From contig JAKAKS010000011.1 in the NCBI GenBank assembly GCA_021813405.1, forward strand, positions 1-38,558: 38,558 nt of DNA, given 5' to 3'. The position numbers were made by a program, and so were the translations under genes. The notes beneath the pieces are model-generated. The model made no database searches, was not told the DNA's origin, and saw nothing but the letters and a program-made list of their open reading frames with translations. The stretch comes from Nitrospirota bacterium (GTDB lineage: Bacteria; Nitrospirota; Thermodesulfovibrionia; Thermodesulfovibrionales; JdFR-88). The first letter of the stretch is position 1. Every line of letters begins with the position of its first letter. Below are positions 14,838 to 21,422 of this stretch, piece after piece.

Positions 14838-15110
14838 ATGAAGAAGATCCTTGTTCTGGCAGCATTTGTGCTGGCATTTGCATTTGCCCCCATGGCAATG
14901 GCCCAGGACAGCGGCATGATGAATGCGCCCGCAGCCGGACTGCCGACGCTAACAGGGCCGCAGTCCGACAATTTTGAGGCCGCTAGCAATAGTGATGCTC
15001 AGAGCGTATGCGACCAGGTTGCCGGCGCCAACAATAAAACCAGCTGCACGGCCATTAAGAATGAAGCGCCCCCGGAAAACGTGGTGACTTATCACTGTGA
15101 ATGCAAATAG
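14838..15110 (+). CDS. Small secreted four-cysteine protein, tandem family member 2 (90 aa)
   Basis: A close paralogue of the preceding gene. Signal peptide MKKILVLAAFVLAFAFAPMA ending AMAQ; mature part MMNAPAAGLPTLTGPQSDNF, SDAQSVCDQVAGANNKTSC and ENVVTYHCECK. Cysteine spacing (C-x11-C-x16-C-x-C) is identical to member 1, and the central Cys-Asp-Gln-Val-Ala and Tyr-His-Cys-x-Cys motifs are unchanged. The start is fixed by the conserved MKK and the signal peptide. The Shine-Dalgarno sequence (GGAGGG, further upstream than usual) is less ideal than in members 1 and 3. Member 3 starts 12 bp after its stop, so those two are co-transcribed. Confidence 0.82.
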   Translation: MKKILVLAAFVLAFAFAPMAMAQDSGMMNAPAAGLPTLTGPQSDNFEAASNSDAQSVCDQVAGANNKTSCTAIKNEAPPENVVTYHCECK

Positions 15111-15122
15111 GAGGACACTGAG

Positions 15123-15401
15123 ATGAAGAAGACTCTTGGTCTGGCACTGTTAGTATTGATGTTTGCGTTTGTTCCGATGGTAATGGCCCAGGGAAACGAC
15201 GGTGGAATGACGAATGCGCCGTCAGCGCAATTGCCCGAGCTTACAGGGTCGCAGTCCGGCAATTTCGAGGCCTCAAGCATGAGTGATGCGCAGAATATAT
15301 GCGACCAGGTGGCCAGCGCCAATAACAAGGTGCAATGCGTTCCCTACAGGAATGAAGCTGCTCCTACAAACGTGCAGACCTATCACTGCAACTGCAAATA
15401 G
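15123..15401 (+). CDS. Small secreted four-cysteine protein, tandem family member 3 (92 aa)
   Basis: A third paralogue. Signal peptide MKKTLGLALLVLMFAFVPMV ending VMAQ; mature part starts GNDGGMTNAPSAQLPELTGS, then SDAQNICDQVASANNKVQC and NVQTYHCNCK. The spacing C-x11-C-x16-C-x-C is kept, while residues between the second and third Cys have diverged (VPYRNEAAPT). GGAGG lies about 8 nt before the ATG. The stop is followed by a GCCGG/CCGGC hairpin (15403-15421) and GGTTTT, a weak terminator candidate. The pattern of a conserved cysteine frame with variable intervening residues suggests duplication with diversification of a surface or binding role. Confidence 0.82.
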   Translation: MKKTLGLALLVLMFAFVPMVMAQGNDGGMTNAPSAQLPELTGSQSGNFEASSMSDAQNICDQVASANNKVQCVPYRNEAAPTNVQTYHCNCK

Positions 15402-15471
15402 GGCCGGCTGATGAGTCCGGCGGTTTTGAAGGGATGCGGTTTTTACGTCCGCATTCCTTCCCGGGGGAAAA

Positions 15472-15708
15472 TGTGTCAGTGTTTGCCCCGCTTGCGGTTT
15501 TTGCGTTTCCTTATGTGGCAAGTGCCCAGCCTAGGCAATATTTTTAATGCGCCCGCAAGGCAGTGACCGTAGGCCATAAAACGGGAGGATTTCAGGCAGC
15601 CAAAGCGGCGCCAGCCAGGCAGCCACCGCCCATGATCAGAAAAAACTGTGCGGCGCAAAAGACAGGGCCAAAAACGTGCAGCTCTACCATTGCGAGTGCG
15701 AAACATAG
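15472..15708 (+). pseudogene. Decayed member 4 of the small secreted four-cysteine family
   Basis: Pieces of the same gene can be traced in different frames. VSVFAPLAVFAFPYVASAQ is a signal-peptide remnant. TTTAATGCGCCCGCAAGGCAG corresponds to the NAPA-x-Q motif, in a frame with a stop just before it. KNVQLYHCECET followed by TAG (15706-15708) is the C-terminal Tyr-His-Cys-x-Cys end. The CDQVA segment is largely lost and only one more Cys (KKLCGAK) remains. The copy lies exactly in line between members 3 and 5, which supports decay of a tandem duplicate. Confidence 0.7.
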
Positions 15709-15777
15709 GCGTAAGCATATAAAAACTGGAGCTGTAAAATTTTTTTATGGCTCCCCCCTCAACTATCCGGAGGCATG

Positions 15778-16074
15778 ATGAAGAACACGATTTTTTTTAT
15801 CGCGTCTTTTGTGCTGGCAATTGTGCTGGCGCTGGCAATGAATTCACAAGGGCAGACGGGGCCTGAAAAACTGCTGGCACAGAATCAGGCCGGGCTGCCC
15901 CAGTTGACCGGCAAAGAGACGGAACCGTTTACGTCGCCTGACAGGGACGCCGCCCAGAGCGTGTGCGATCAGGTTGCGCTGGCCTACAAACTGGGCGAAT
16001 GCACAGCCAAGCAGGCAGCGCCGCCATTAACCCAGGAAAAAAACGTCAGCCTTTGGTACTGTTCCTGTAAATAG
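15778..16074 (+). CDS. Divergent secreted four-cysteine protein, tandem family member 5 (98 aa)
   Basis: The most divergent intact paralogue. The N-terminus MKNTIFFIASFVLAIVLALA is a signal peptide or signal anchor; the Ala-x-Ala site is less clear than in its relatives (AMNSQGQ). The mature part keeps AGLPQLTGKETEPF, DAAQSVCDQVALAY, then GEC, and a C-terminal NVSLWYCSCK. Cysteine spacing is C-x11-C-x19-C-x-C, with Trp-Tyr-Cys in place of Tyr-His-Cys. GGAGG lies 4 nt before the ATG at 15778 and 1 nt before an adjacent in-frame ATG at 15775; the former is preferred. It ends 16 bp before the convergent alcohol dehydrogenase gene. Confidence 0.75.
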   Translation: MKNTIFFIASFVLAIVLALAMNSQGQTGPEKLLAQNQAGLPQLTGKETEPFTSPDRDAAQSVCDQVALAYKLGECTAKQAAPPLTQEKNVSLWYCSCK

Positions 16075-16090
16075 GGGGCAGACCGGTTAA

Positions 16091-17110
16091 TTAATAAGCG
16101 GACGGCACAATAACTACTTTCAATGATTCAGACGCTCCGGCAGCCAGCGCAAAGCCTTTTTGAATGTCCGGAAGCGCAATAGTATGCGTGACCATTTTTT
16201 TTGCGTCAAGGCCGCCTTTTTCAATAAGCGCAAGGGCCGCCTTGAGGTCGTCCGGAGCGGCGCCGTAAGAGAATGTTACAGTTATCTCGTTTCTCCAGAA
16301 CGTTGCAGAAGGTATGCTTATCTCCTCGCGCGGCACAGCAAAAAAGAGGATGGTCCCCAGCCTTTCCACAGATGAAACCGCCTGCTGGACGGCCTGGCTG
16401 GCCCCGGCGCACACGATCACGCGGTCAGCCAGCTTCCCGTTGTTTATTTTTTTAAGCTCGCCGGCCGAATACCGGCTGGCATGGAAAACATGGTCCGCCC
16501 CCAATTCCCTGGCCTTCTCCAGGCGATATTCGCTTATATCGGTTGCAAATACGGCGGCGCCTTTCAGCTTGGCCAATTGTATGTGCAGAAGCCCCGAAAT
16601 TCCGGACCCTGGCACAAGCACAGTTTGCCCGCTTTTTATTCCGGCGCGCTTTTGCCCGGCAATTACACAGGCAAGCGGCTCTATCATGGCCGCCTCTTCA
16701 TAACTTACGTTATCCGGAAGCAGAAGGGTCCCGTATTTTACGTTCATTGCCGGCACGCGGATGTATTCCGAAAACCCGCCCGGCTCGTAATTGCCCGTAT
16801 GCAGCGCCTCGCATGCCGTATAGCCGCCCGTTTTGCAATGATGGCATTCATAGCAGGGGACGTGATGGGAAACAAAAACCCTGTCGCCTTTCTTGAGGCC
16901 TTTTACACGGCCACCTACGGCGGCGACCTCCCCGGCCATCTCATGCCCTAGGACGCGCGGGGCCTTCTGCTGCCTGTACCACTGCATTACGTCTGTGCCG
17001 CAGATGCCCGACGCCATCATTTTTACAAGTATTTCGTCTTCAGATATAACGGGTATGGGGCGTTCTTCTATCCGGAGGTCTGTGTTGCTGTAATATACGG
17101 CTACTTTCAA
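16091..17110 (-). CDS. Zinc-dependent medium-chain alcohol/polyol dehydrogenase
   Basis: A 339-residue MDR-family dehydrogenase. Catalytic zinc ligands are visible as SGICGTDV (Cys37) and VLGHEMAGEV (His56, Glu57). The structural zinc lobe is CYECHHCKTGGYTAC. A Rossmann fold starts with VLVPGSGISGLLHIQLAK, and FATDISEYRLEKARELGADH carries the Asp that favours NAD over NADP. It resembles threonine, sorbitol and galactitol dehydrogenases. The TTG start at 17110 begins with KVAVYYSN, as the family does; longer in-frame starts would lie inside the aldolase gene. It follows the aldolase gene by 10 bp on the same strand, so the two probably act on consecutive intermediates. Confidence 0.85.
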   Translation of the reverse strand: MKVAVYYSNTDLRIEERPIPVISEDEILVKMMASGICGTDVMQWYRQQKAPRVLGHEMAGEVAAVGGRVKGLKKGDRVFVSHHVPCYECHHCKTGGYTACEALHTGNYEPGGFSEYIRVPAMNVKYGTLLLPDNVSYEEAAMIEPLACVIAGQKRAGIKSGQTVLVPGSGISGLLHIQLAKLKGAAVFATDISEYRLEKARELGADHVFHASRYSAGELKKINNGKLADRVIVCAGASQAVQQAVSSVERLGTILFFAVPREEISIPSATFWRNEITVTFSYGAAPDDLKAALALIEKGGLDAKKMVTHTIALPDIQKGFALAAGASESLKVVIVPSAY

Positions 17111-17120
17111 AAAAAAATCC

Positions 17121-17939
17121 CTACGCCTTTTCCATTTTTTCGTCGATTGTTTCAGCTGGTAAAGATTTGCCGCCTGCGCGGTAGATTTCAAAGGCTTCTT
17201 CGACCGAAACCCCTTTGTGCACAATCGCCCTTACCGCCTTCATCATGCCCACCGGGCTGTCACTCTGGAAAATATTTCGGCCCATGTCCACACCCTTTGC
17301 CCCGGCCTTGATTGCTCCCGATGTCATTTCCAGGGCATCCATTTCAGGCAGCTTCTTTCCGCCGGCAATCACTACCGGCACAGGGCAGCCCTCCACCACT
17401 TTGTGAAAGTCTTCACAATAATATGTCTTTACGAAGTTCGCGCCAATCTCCGCCGCCATTCTGCATGCCAGCCCAAGATACCGCGCATCGCGGGCCATCT
17501 CCTTGCCTACCGCGGTTATGGCCAGCACGGGCATGCCGTAGCGTTGTGCCTCGTTTACAAGCCTGCCCAGGCTGGAGATGGTCCTGTCCTCGTTCTTGGC
17601 GCCAACGAATATGGACATCCCCACGCCCGAGGCGTTCAGCCGGAGGGCCTCTTCCATCGATATTATAATGTCCTCATTGGACAGCTCACCAAGGATGCTT
17701 GGGCCGCCAGATACCCTCAGGCAGACGGAGGTCCTGACCGCCGGGTCTATTGATGTCCTTAATATCCCCCTTGTTGCAAACAGGCAGTCCGCCTGGGGGA
17801 CAAGCGGTAATATGTTTTTCATGTCCCTGAGTCCGGTTGTGGGGCCCTGGAAATAGCCGTGGTCCACGGCAAGCATCACGGTTTTACCCGTTTTTGGATT
17901 GAATATCTTTGAGAGCCTGTTTTTAATTCCAAAATCCAT
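17121..17939 (-). CDS. Class I aldolase of the DeoC/LsrF/FbaB family
   Basis: A 272-residue TIM-barrel aldolase. Conserved marks are VMLAVDHGYFQGPTTGL (Asp26, His27), SIFVGAKNEDRT, and GANFVKTYY with Lys171, the expected Schiff-base lysine, followed by VEGCPVPVVIAGGKKLPE and GAKGVDMGRNIFQ for phosphate binding. The VKTYY plus VPVVIAGGKK combination is closest to LsrF (thiolase of the AI-2 degradation pathway) and also to archaeal-type fructose-bisphosphate aldolase and ADH (2-amino-3,7-dideoxy-heptulosonate) synthase. No lsr transport or kinase genes are nearby; the partner is a zinc dehydrogenase 10 bp downstream. The exact substrate is therefore open. Confidence 0.85.
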   Translation of the reverse strand: MDFGIKNRLSKIFNPKTGKTVMLAVDHGYFQGPTTGLRDMKNILPLVPQADCLFATRGILRTSIDPAVRTSVCLRVSGGPSILGELSNEDIIISMEEALRLNASGVGMSIFVGAKNEDRTISSLGRLVNEAQRYGMPVLAITAVGKEMARDARYLGLACRMAAEIGANFVKTYYCEDFHKVVEGCPVPVVIAGGKKLPEMDALEMTSGAIKAGAKGVDMGRNIFQSDSPVGMMKAVRAIVHKGVSVEEAFEIYRAGGKSLPAETIDEKMEKA

Positions 17940-18020
17940 GGGAATTATCTCCTTAATTTGCGAAAAAAGTGGACTTACTGAGTATATGGAAAAGGTTCCG
18001 CACTGTCAATTTGCAGCGGA

Positions 18021-18048
18021 TTGGCATTTCCCGGAATTCCGCTATAAT
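18021..18048 (+). promoter_or_regulatory. Candidate promoter of the Yip1-like gene
   Basis: TTGGCA (18021-18026), a 16-nt spacer, then a perfect TATAAT (18043-18048), about 55 bp before the ATG at 18104. Confidence 0.6.
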
Positions 18049-18103
18049 TTTATAAGCCCGCGGAATTTCATCTTTCCATTATTTCATGTGGAGGTTTTTC
18101 CCC

Positions 18104-18637
18104 ATGCCCGTAATCTTAACCCGCGCATTAAGGGCGGCGGCGTTGGACCCCTATGTTTACAATGAGCTTTCGCCCAGGGGGCAGGCCATGGGGCAAGCTG
18201 TTGCCATAATCATTCTGTCTGGTGTGGCCGCCGGTATCGGCGATGCCCGGTCCGGCGGCATTGCCGCTTTCCTGATAGGGACTGTGGCGGCCCTGGCCGG
18301 GTGGTTTCTCTGGACGCTTGTGGCCTATTTTGCGGGCACCAGAATGTTTCCCGGGCGAAGGACAACTTCCGGTTATGTCCGGATGCTGACGTTTGCCGGG
18401 TTTGCCAGCACGCCGGGCCTGATCAGGGTCCTGGAGTTGCTGCCTGGTCTGAGAGTCCCTGTTTTTTTAACAGCCGCTGTATGGATGATAGCGGCCACCA
18501 TAATAGGAATAAGACAGTTCCTTAGATACAGCAGCACCTTCAAGGCCGCGGGAATTTGCATAACCGCATGGCTGGTTCAGGTGGGCGCAACCGGCGCGGT
18601 TATTTACGCCCTTCGCGCATATGCCGGGCTTGTGTAG
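18104..18637 (+). CDS. Yip1-like integral membrane protein (177 aa)
   Basis: The protein starts MPVILTRALRAAALDPYVYN, and residues 30-177 are almost entirely membrane segments (about five): AVAIIILSGVAAGIG, AAFLIGTVAALAGWFLWTLV, a GYVRMLTFAGFASTPGL loop, VPVFLTAAVWMIAATIIGIR and a C-terminal helix. The loop phrase with small residues followed by P-G-L, and the overall layout, fit bacterial Yip1-domain proteins, whose function is poorly known. GGAGG about 8 nt upstream fixes the ATG at 18104. It is a stand-alone gene between divergent and unrelated neighbours. Confidence 0.7.
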   Translation: MPVILTRALRAAALDPYVYNELSPRGQAMGQAVAIIILSGVAAGIGDARSGGIAAFLIGTVAALAGWFLWTLVAYFAGTRMFPGRRTTSGYVRMLTFAGFASTPGLIRVLELLPGLRVPVFLTAAVWMIAATIIGIRQFLRYSSTFKAAGICITAWLVQVGATGAVIYALRAYAGLV

Positions 18638-18764
18638 CATGCACCTGGTCCTCCCTGCCCGTTTAAAACTTCCAGCTGAACCATCCGCCTTGAATCGCAG
18701 GCAGGCTTTCCGATAATATAAGGTTTGCCTTGGCGGCGCATAATCTCTTAAAAGGAGCGGCTTG

Positions 18765-19784
18765 ATGCTTAAGCGGAAGGACAAATACGTAGTGGCGGTA
18801 GTGGGCGCAACCGGCGCCGTTGGCAACGAAATGGTCAAGGTGCTTGAGGAAAGGGATTTCCCGGTAAGCGGCTTGAGGCTGTTTGCGTCCGAACGCTCCG
18901 AAGGCATAAAGCTGGAATTCGGGGGCTCCGAGTTCCCCGTTGAAACGCTTAACGAAGACTCCTTTAAAGGAATAGATATAGCGCTGTTCTCCGCCGGCGC
19001 GGAGCGCTCGAAGATATGGGCCCCCGTTGCGGCCAAAAGCGGCTGCGTTGTGGTGGACAACTCCAGCCAGTGGAGGATGGACCCGGAGGTGCCGCTGGTT
19101 GTGCCCGAGGTTAACCCTGGCGACCTGAAAAAGCATAAGGGGATAATCGCAAACCCCAATTGCTCTACCATACAGATGGTAGTAGTGTTAAAGCCCATTC
19201 ATGACGCCGCGGGAATAAAGAGGGTGGTTGTCACCACGTTCCAGGCTGTATCGGGGACAGGCAAGAAGGCCATGGACGAGCTGCTCAAGCAGACAACGGA
19301 CCTGCTTAACTTCAGGGAGATAGAAAAAAACGTGTATCCGCACCAGATAGCGTTCAATGTGCTGCCGCACATAGACAAGTTCATGGAAAACGGCTACACG
19401 AAGGAAGAGATGAAGATGGTCGACGAGACCAAGAAGATTATGGGGGACAAATCAATCGCCGTTACGGCCACTTGCGTGAGGGTGCCTGTCTTCAGGGGGC
19501 ACTCCGAAAGCGTGAACATAGAGACCCGCAAAAAGATTTCCGCGGATGAGACCCGCGCCATACTTTCCGCGGCGCCGGGGGTTGTGGTTTACGACGCGCC
19601 TGAAAAAAATATCTATCCCCTTCCTTTATATGCCGCCGGCAAGGACGAAAGCTTCGTAGGCAGGATAAGGGAGGACGAGTCCATCGAAAACGGGATCAAC
19701 CTGTGGGTGGTTTCGGACAACCTCAAGAAGGGCGCGGCGCTCAATGCAGTGCAGATAGCCGAAAAACTGGCCGAGATGGCCTAA
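18765..19784 (+). CDS. asd: Aspartate-semialdehyde dehydrogenase
   Basis: A 339-residue enzyme of the lysine/threonine/methionine branch: it reduces aspartyl phosphate to aspartate semialdehyde with NADPH. The N-terminal motif VAVVGATGAVGNEMVKVLEE binds the dinucleotide. The catalytic Cys133 is in GIIANPNCSTIQM, and the catalytic His246 follows VRVPVFRGHSES. FQAVSGTGKKAMDEL is also typical. AGGAG about 8 nt upstream favours the ATG at 18765 over the preceding in-frame TTG. It has no operon partner here. Confidence 0.95.
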   Translation: MLKRKDKYVVAVVGATGAVGNEMVKVLEERDFPVSGLRLFASERSEGIKLEFGGSEFPVETLNEDSFKGIDIALFSAGAERSKIWAPVAAKSGCVVVDNSSQWRMDPEVPLVVPEVNPGDLKKHKGIIANPNCSTIQMVVVLKPIHDAAGIKRVVVTTFQAVSGTGKKAMDELLKQTTDLLNFREIEKNVYPHQIAFNVLPHIDKFMENGYTKEEMKMVDETKKIMGDKSIAVTATCVRVPVFRGHSESVNIETRKKISADETRAILSAAPGVVVYDAPEKNIYPLPLYAAGKDESFVGRIREDESIENGINLWVVSDNLKKGAALNAVQIAEKLAEMA

Positions 19785-19787
19785 CTA

Positions 19788-19836
19788 GAACCTATCTCAA
19801 AATCGCTACGCTTGAGGACGGATTTTCCTCAGGTTC
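19788..19836. repeat. 49-bp near-palindrome after asd
   Basis: The ends are GAACCT and AGGTTC, with AAAATC and GATTTT inside, so the two 16-17 bp arms are inverted copies with a few mismatches around a core CGCTACGCTTGAGGACG. It starts 4 bp after the asd stop. It lacks a T-run, so a small mobile palindrome or IS-end scar is as likely as a terminator. Confidence 0.5.
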
Positions 19837-20028
19837 CGATATTTGAATTGCGCCCCTTTGAGGTTTTTAATTTTTTTGTGACCTGTGTTACAGCGCTCCT
19901 GTCCGTTTTCCAGCCATTATTTCCATAACCTTTAAAGTGAGTTAGAATAATTAAACGGGCCTTTGGTGGAAACGCCTGGAAGTGCCCGGAGGGTTTTTCA
20001 AGAAACTTTGGATAAGGAGGACGTGCGC

Positions 20029-20550
20029 TTGAAGCTTAAAACGATTTTAATCACGGCTGCAGCTGCGGCTGTGCTGTGCCTGGTTCCGGCGGCTGGCTAC
20101 GCCGGGGTTAATTTGAATATAGGTATAGGGTTGGGTGTTCCCGTGGCGCCCCCTCCGCCTCCGCCGCCCGTGGTGATGCCCGGCCCGCCGGAAATGGCAG
20201 TGATACCCGGCCTCTCCGTTTACTTTGTGCCGGGCGTACAGGCCGATATCTTTTTTTACGGAGGGTCATGGTACAGGCGTGACCGCGGCTACTGGTACAG
20301 GTCCGGTTATTACAACGGCCCATGGAGGTTTGTGCCGCGTGGCCATGTGCCCAGGGTTTTCTACCGCTTGCCAAGAGACTGGCGCAGGGACCGTGGCGAG
20401 AGGTATGAATACGGTGATTTCAGAAGGCACTGGAGAGAATGGGACAGGGAAAGGGAGCACGGAGACTGGCATGACCGTGGCGAACACCGCGGCTGGGACC
20501 ACGACCACGGCCATGGCCGGTGGGGGCACGGCAGGGGCGATGACGATTAG
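20029..20550 (+). CDS. Exported protein with Pro-rich and Arg/His/Asp-rich regions (173 aa)
   Basis: The TTG start at 20029, 8 nt after AAGGAGG, gives a signal peptide (KTILITAAAAAVLCLVPAAG, then YAG). The mature protein has a VNLNIGIGLGVPV segment, a run of seven prolines (VAPPPPPPPVVMPGPP), then an aromatic-rich core (GGSWYRRDRGYWYRSGYYNG, PWRFVPRGHVPRVFYRLP) and an extremely charged tail rich in Arg, Asp, His, Gly and Trp (HGDWHDRGEHRGWDHDHGHG and onward). The core resembles exported YXWRxGxYxGPW-type proteins of unknown function seen in several Gram-negative lineages. The His/Asp-rich tail could bind metal. It ends before two hairpins, the second a strong terminator. Confidence 0.75.
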   Translation: MKLKTILITAAAAAVLCLVPAAGYAGVNLNIGIGLGVPVAPPPPPPPVVMPGPPEMAVIPGLSVYFVPGVQADIFFYGGSWYRRDRGYWYRSGYYNGPWRFVPRGHVPRVFYRLPRDWRRDRGERYEYGDFRRHWREWDREREHGDWHDRGEHRGWDHDHGHGRWGHGRGDDD

Positions 20551-20599
20551 CCAGGTTTCCAATTAGGCATTCCGGCTTGTCCGGAATCTTTTCTGTATG

Positions 20600-20627
20600 C
20601 CCCGCGGCATTTGCCGCGGGGTTTTTT
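20600..20627 (+). terminator. Rho-independent terminator
   Basis: CCCCGCGGCA pairs with TGCCGCGGGG over ten base pairs and is followed by six T. A second hairpin (ATTCCGG/CCGGAAT, 20569-20587) lies just upstream. It terminates the exported-protein gene ahead of mazG. Confidence 0.9.
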
Positions 20628-20654
20628 ATTGCCCGCTTGGATTAAAATACAAAA

Positions 20655-21422
20655 ATGGGCGCCGGTGAAAAATTTGAAAAGCTTGCGGAGATAACCAAAG
20701 ACCTGCGCGCCCGCTGTCCGTGGGACAAAAAACAGACCCCCTCATCACTTAAGCCCTACATAATAGAAGAGGCCTATGAGGTGCTGGAGGCGATAGACAG
20801 CGGCCAGCCGGGCCAGTTATCAGAGGAGCTTGGGGACCTTTTGTTTCAGGTGGTCATCCAGTCTGAAATAGCTTCTGAAAAAGGGCAGTTTTGCATTGAG
20901 GACGTGCTGGCCAGAATAACGGAAAAGATGGTGTCCAGGCACCCGCACGTCTTCGGGCAGGAGCAGGCCGCCACGGCGGAAGACGTGCTTTCAAGGTGGC
21001 ATGAGCTGAAGAAAAAAGAGGGAAAGCAAAAGCACAGCATTCTGGAAGGCATACCGGCAAGCCTGCCTGCCCTTCAGAGGGCCTTTAAAGTGCAGAAGCG
21101 GGCCGGGCGAGTGGGTTTCGACTGGAATGGGCCAAAGGACGTTTTGCCCAAGATCGAGGAGGAGATAGCCGAGTTCGGGGCAGCCATGTCCAAAAAGGAC
21201 ATGGCGGAGATGGAGGAGGAGCTTGGTGACATCCTCTTTTCAATTGTAAACCTTGCAAGACATGCCGGGATAGACCCGGAACAGGCGCTGGGCAAGTCCG
21301 TTAACAAGTTCTCGGCCCGGTTCGGGGAGATAGAGAAGGAAGCCAAAAAAAGAGGCATCGGGCTTTCGGATATGGGCCTTAAGGAGATGGACGCCGTTTG
21401 GGAAAAAACAAAACAAAAGTAA
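20655..21422 (+). CDS. mazG: Nucleoside triphosphate pyrophosphohydrolase MazG
   Basis: A 255-residue protein with two MazG repeats. The first has the start signature RCPWDKKQTPSSLKPYIIEE, then EAYEVLEAIDSG and LSEELGDLLFQVVIQSEIAS, the E-x-x-E...E-x-x-D metal site. The second repeats it with IEEEIAEFGAAM and EMEEELGDILFSIVNLARHA. The central segment MVSRHPHVFG is typical. MazG hydrolyses NTPs, including damaged ones and in some bacteria ppGpp-related pools, to NMP and PPi. A TAAAAT box ends 6 nt before the ATG and no Shine-Dalgarno sequence is visible, so the transcript may be leaderless. The end overlaps the next gene by 25 bp. Confidence 0.93.
   Translation: MGAGEKFEKLAEITKDLRARCPWDKKQTPSSLKPYIIEEAYEVLEAIDSGQPGQLSEELGDLLFQVVIQSEIASEKGQFCIEDVLARITEKMVSRHPHVFGQEQAATAEDVLSRWHELKKKEGKQKHSILEGIPASLPALQRAFKVQKRAGRVGFDWNGPKDVLPKIEEEIAEFGAAMSKKDMAEMEEELGDILFSIVNLARHAGIDPEQALGKSVNKFSARFGEIEKEAKKRGIGLSDMGLKEMDAVWEKTKQK

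Noticed and set aside
14438-15421. CRISPR-like regularity of the 14.4-15.4 kb repeats
   Set aside because: The periodicity of about 300 bp comes from paralogous coding sequences with signal peptides; there are no short direct repeats with unique spacers.
20225-20566. Overlapping plus-strand frame rich in Thr and Gly inside the exported-protein gene
   Set aside because: Its composition is a by-product of the Arg/His/Asp/Gly codons of the real frame; no start signal or family resemblance.
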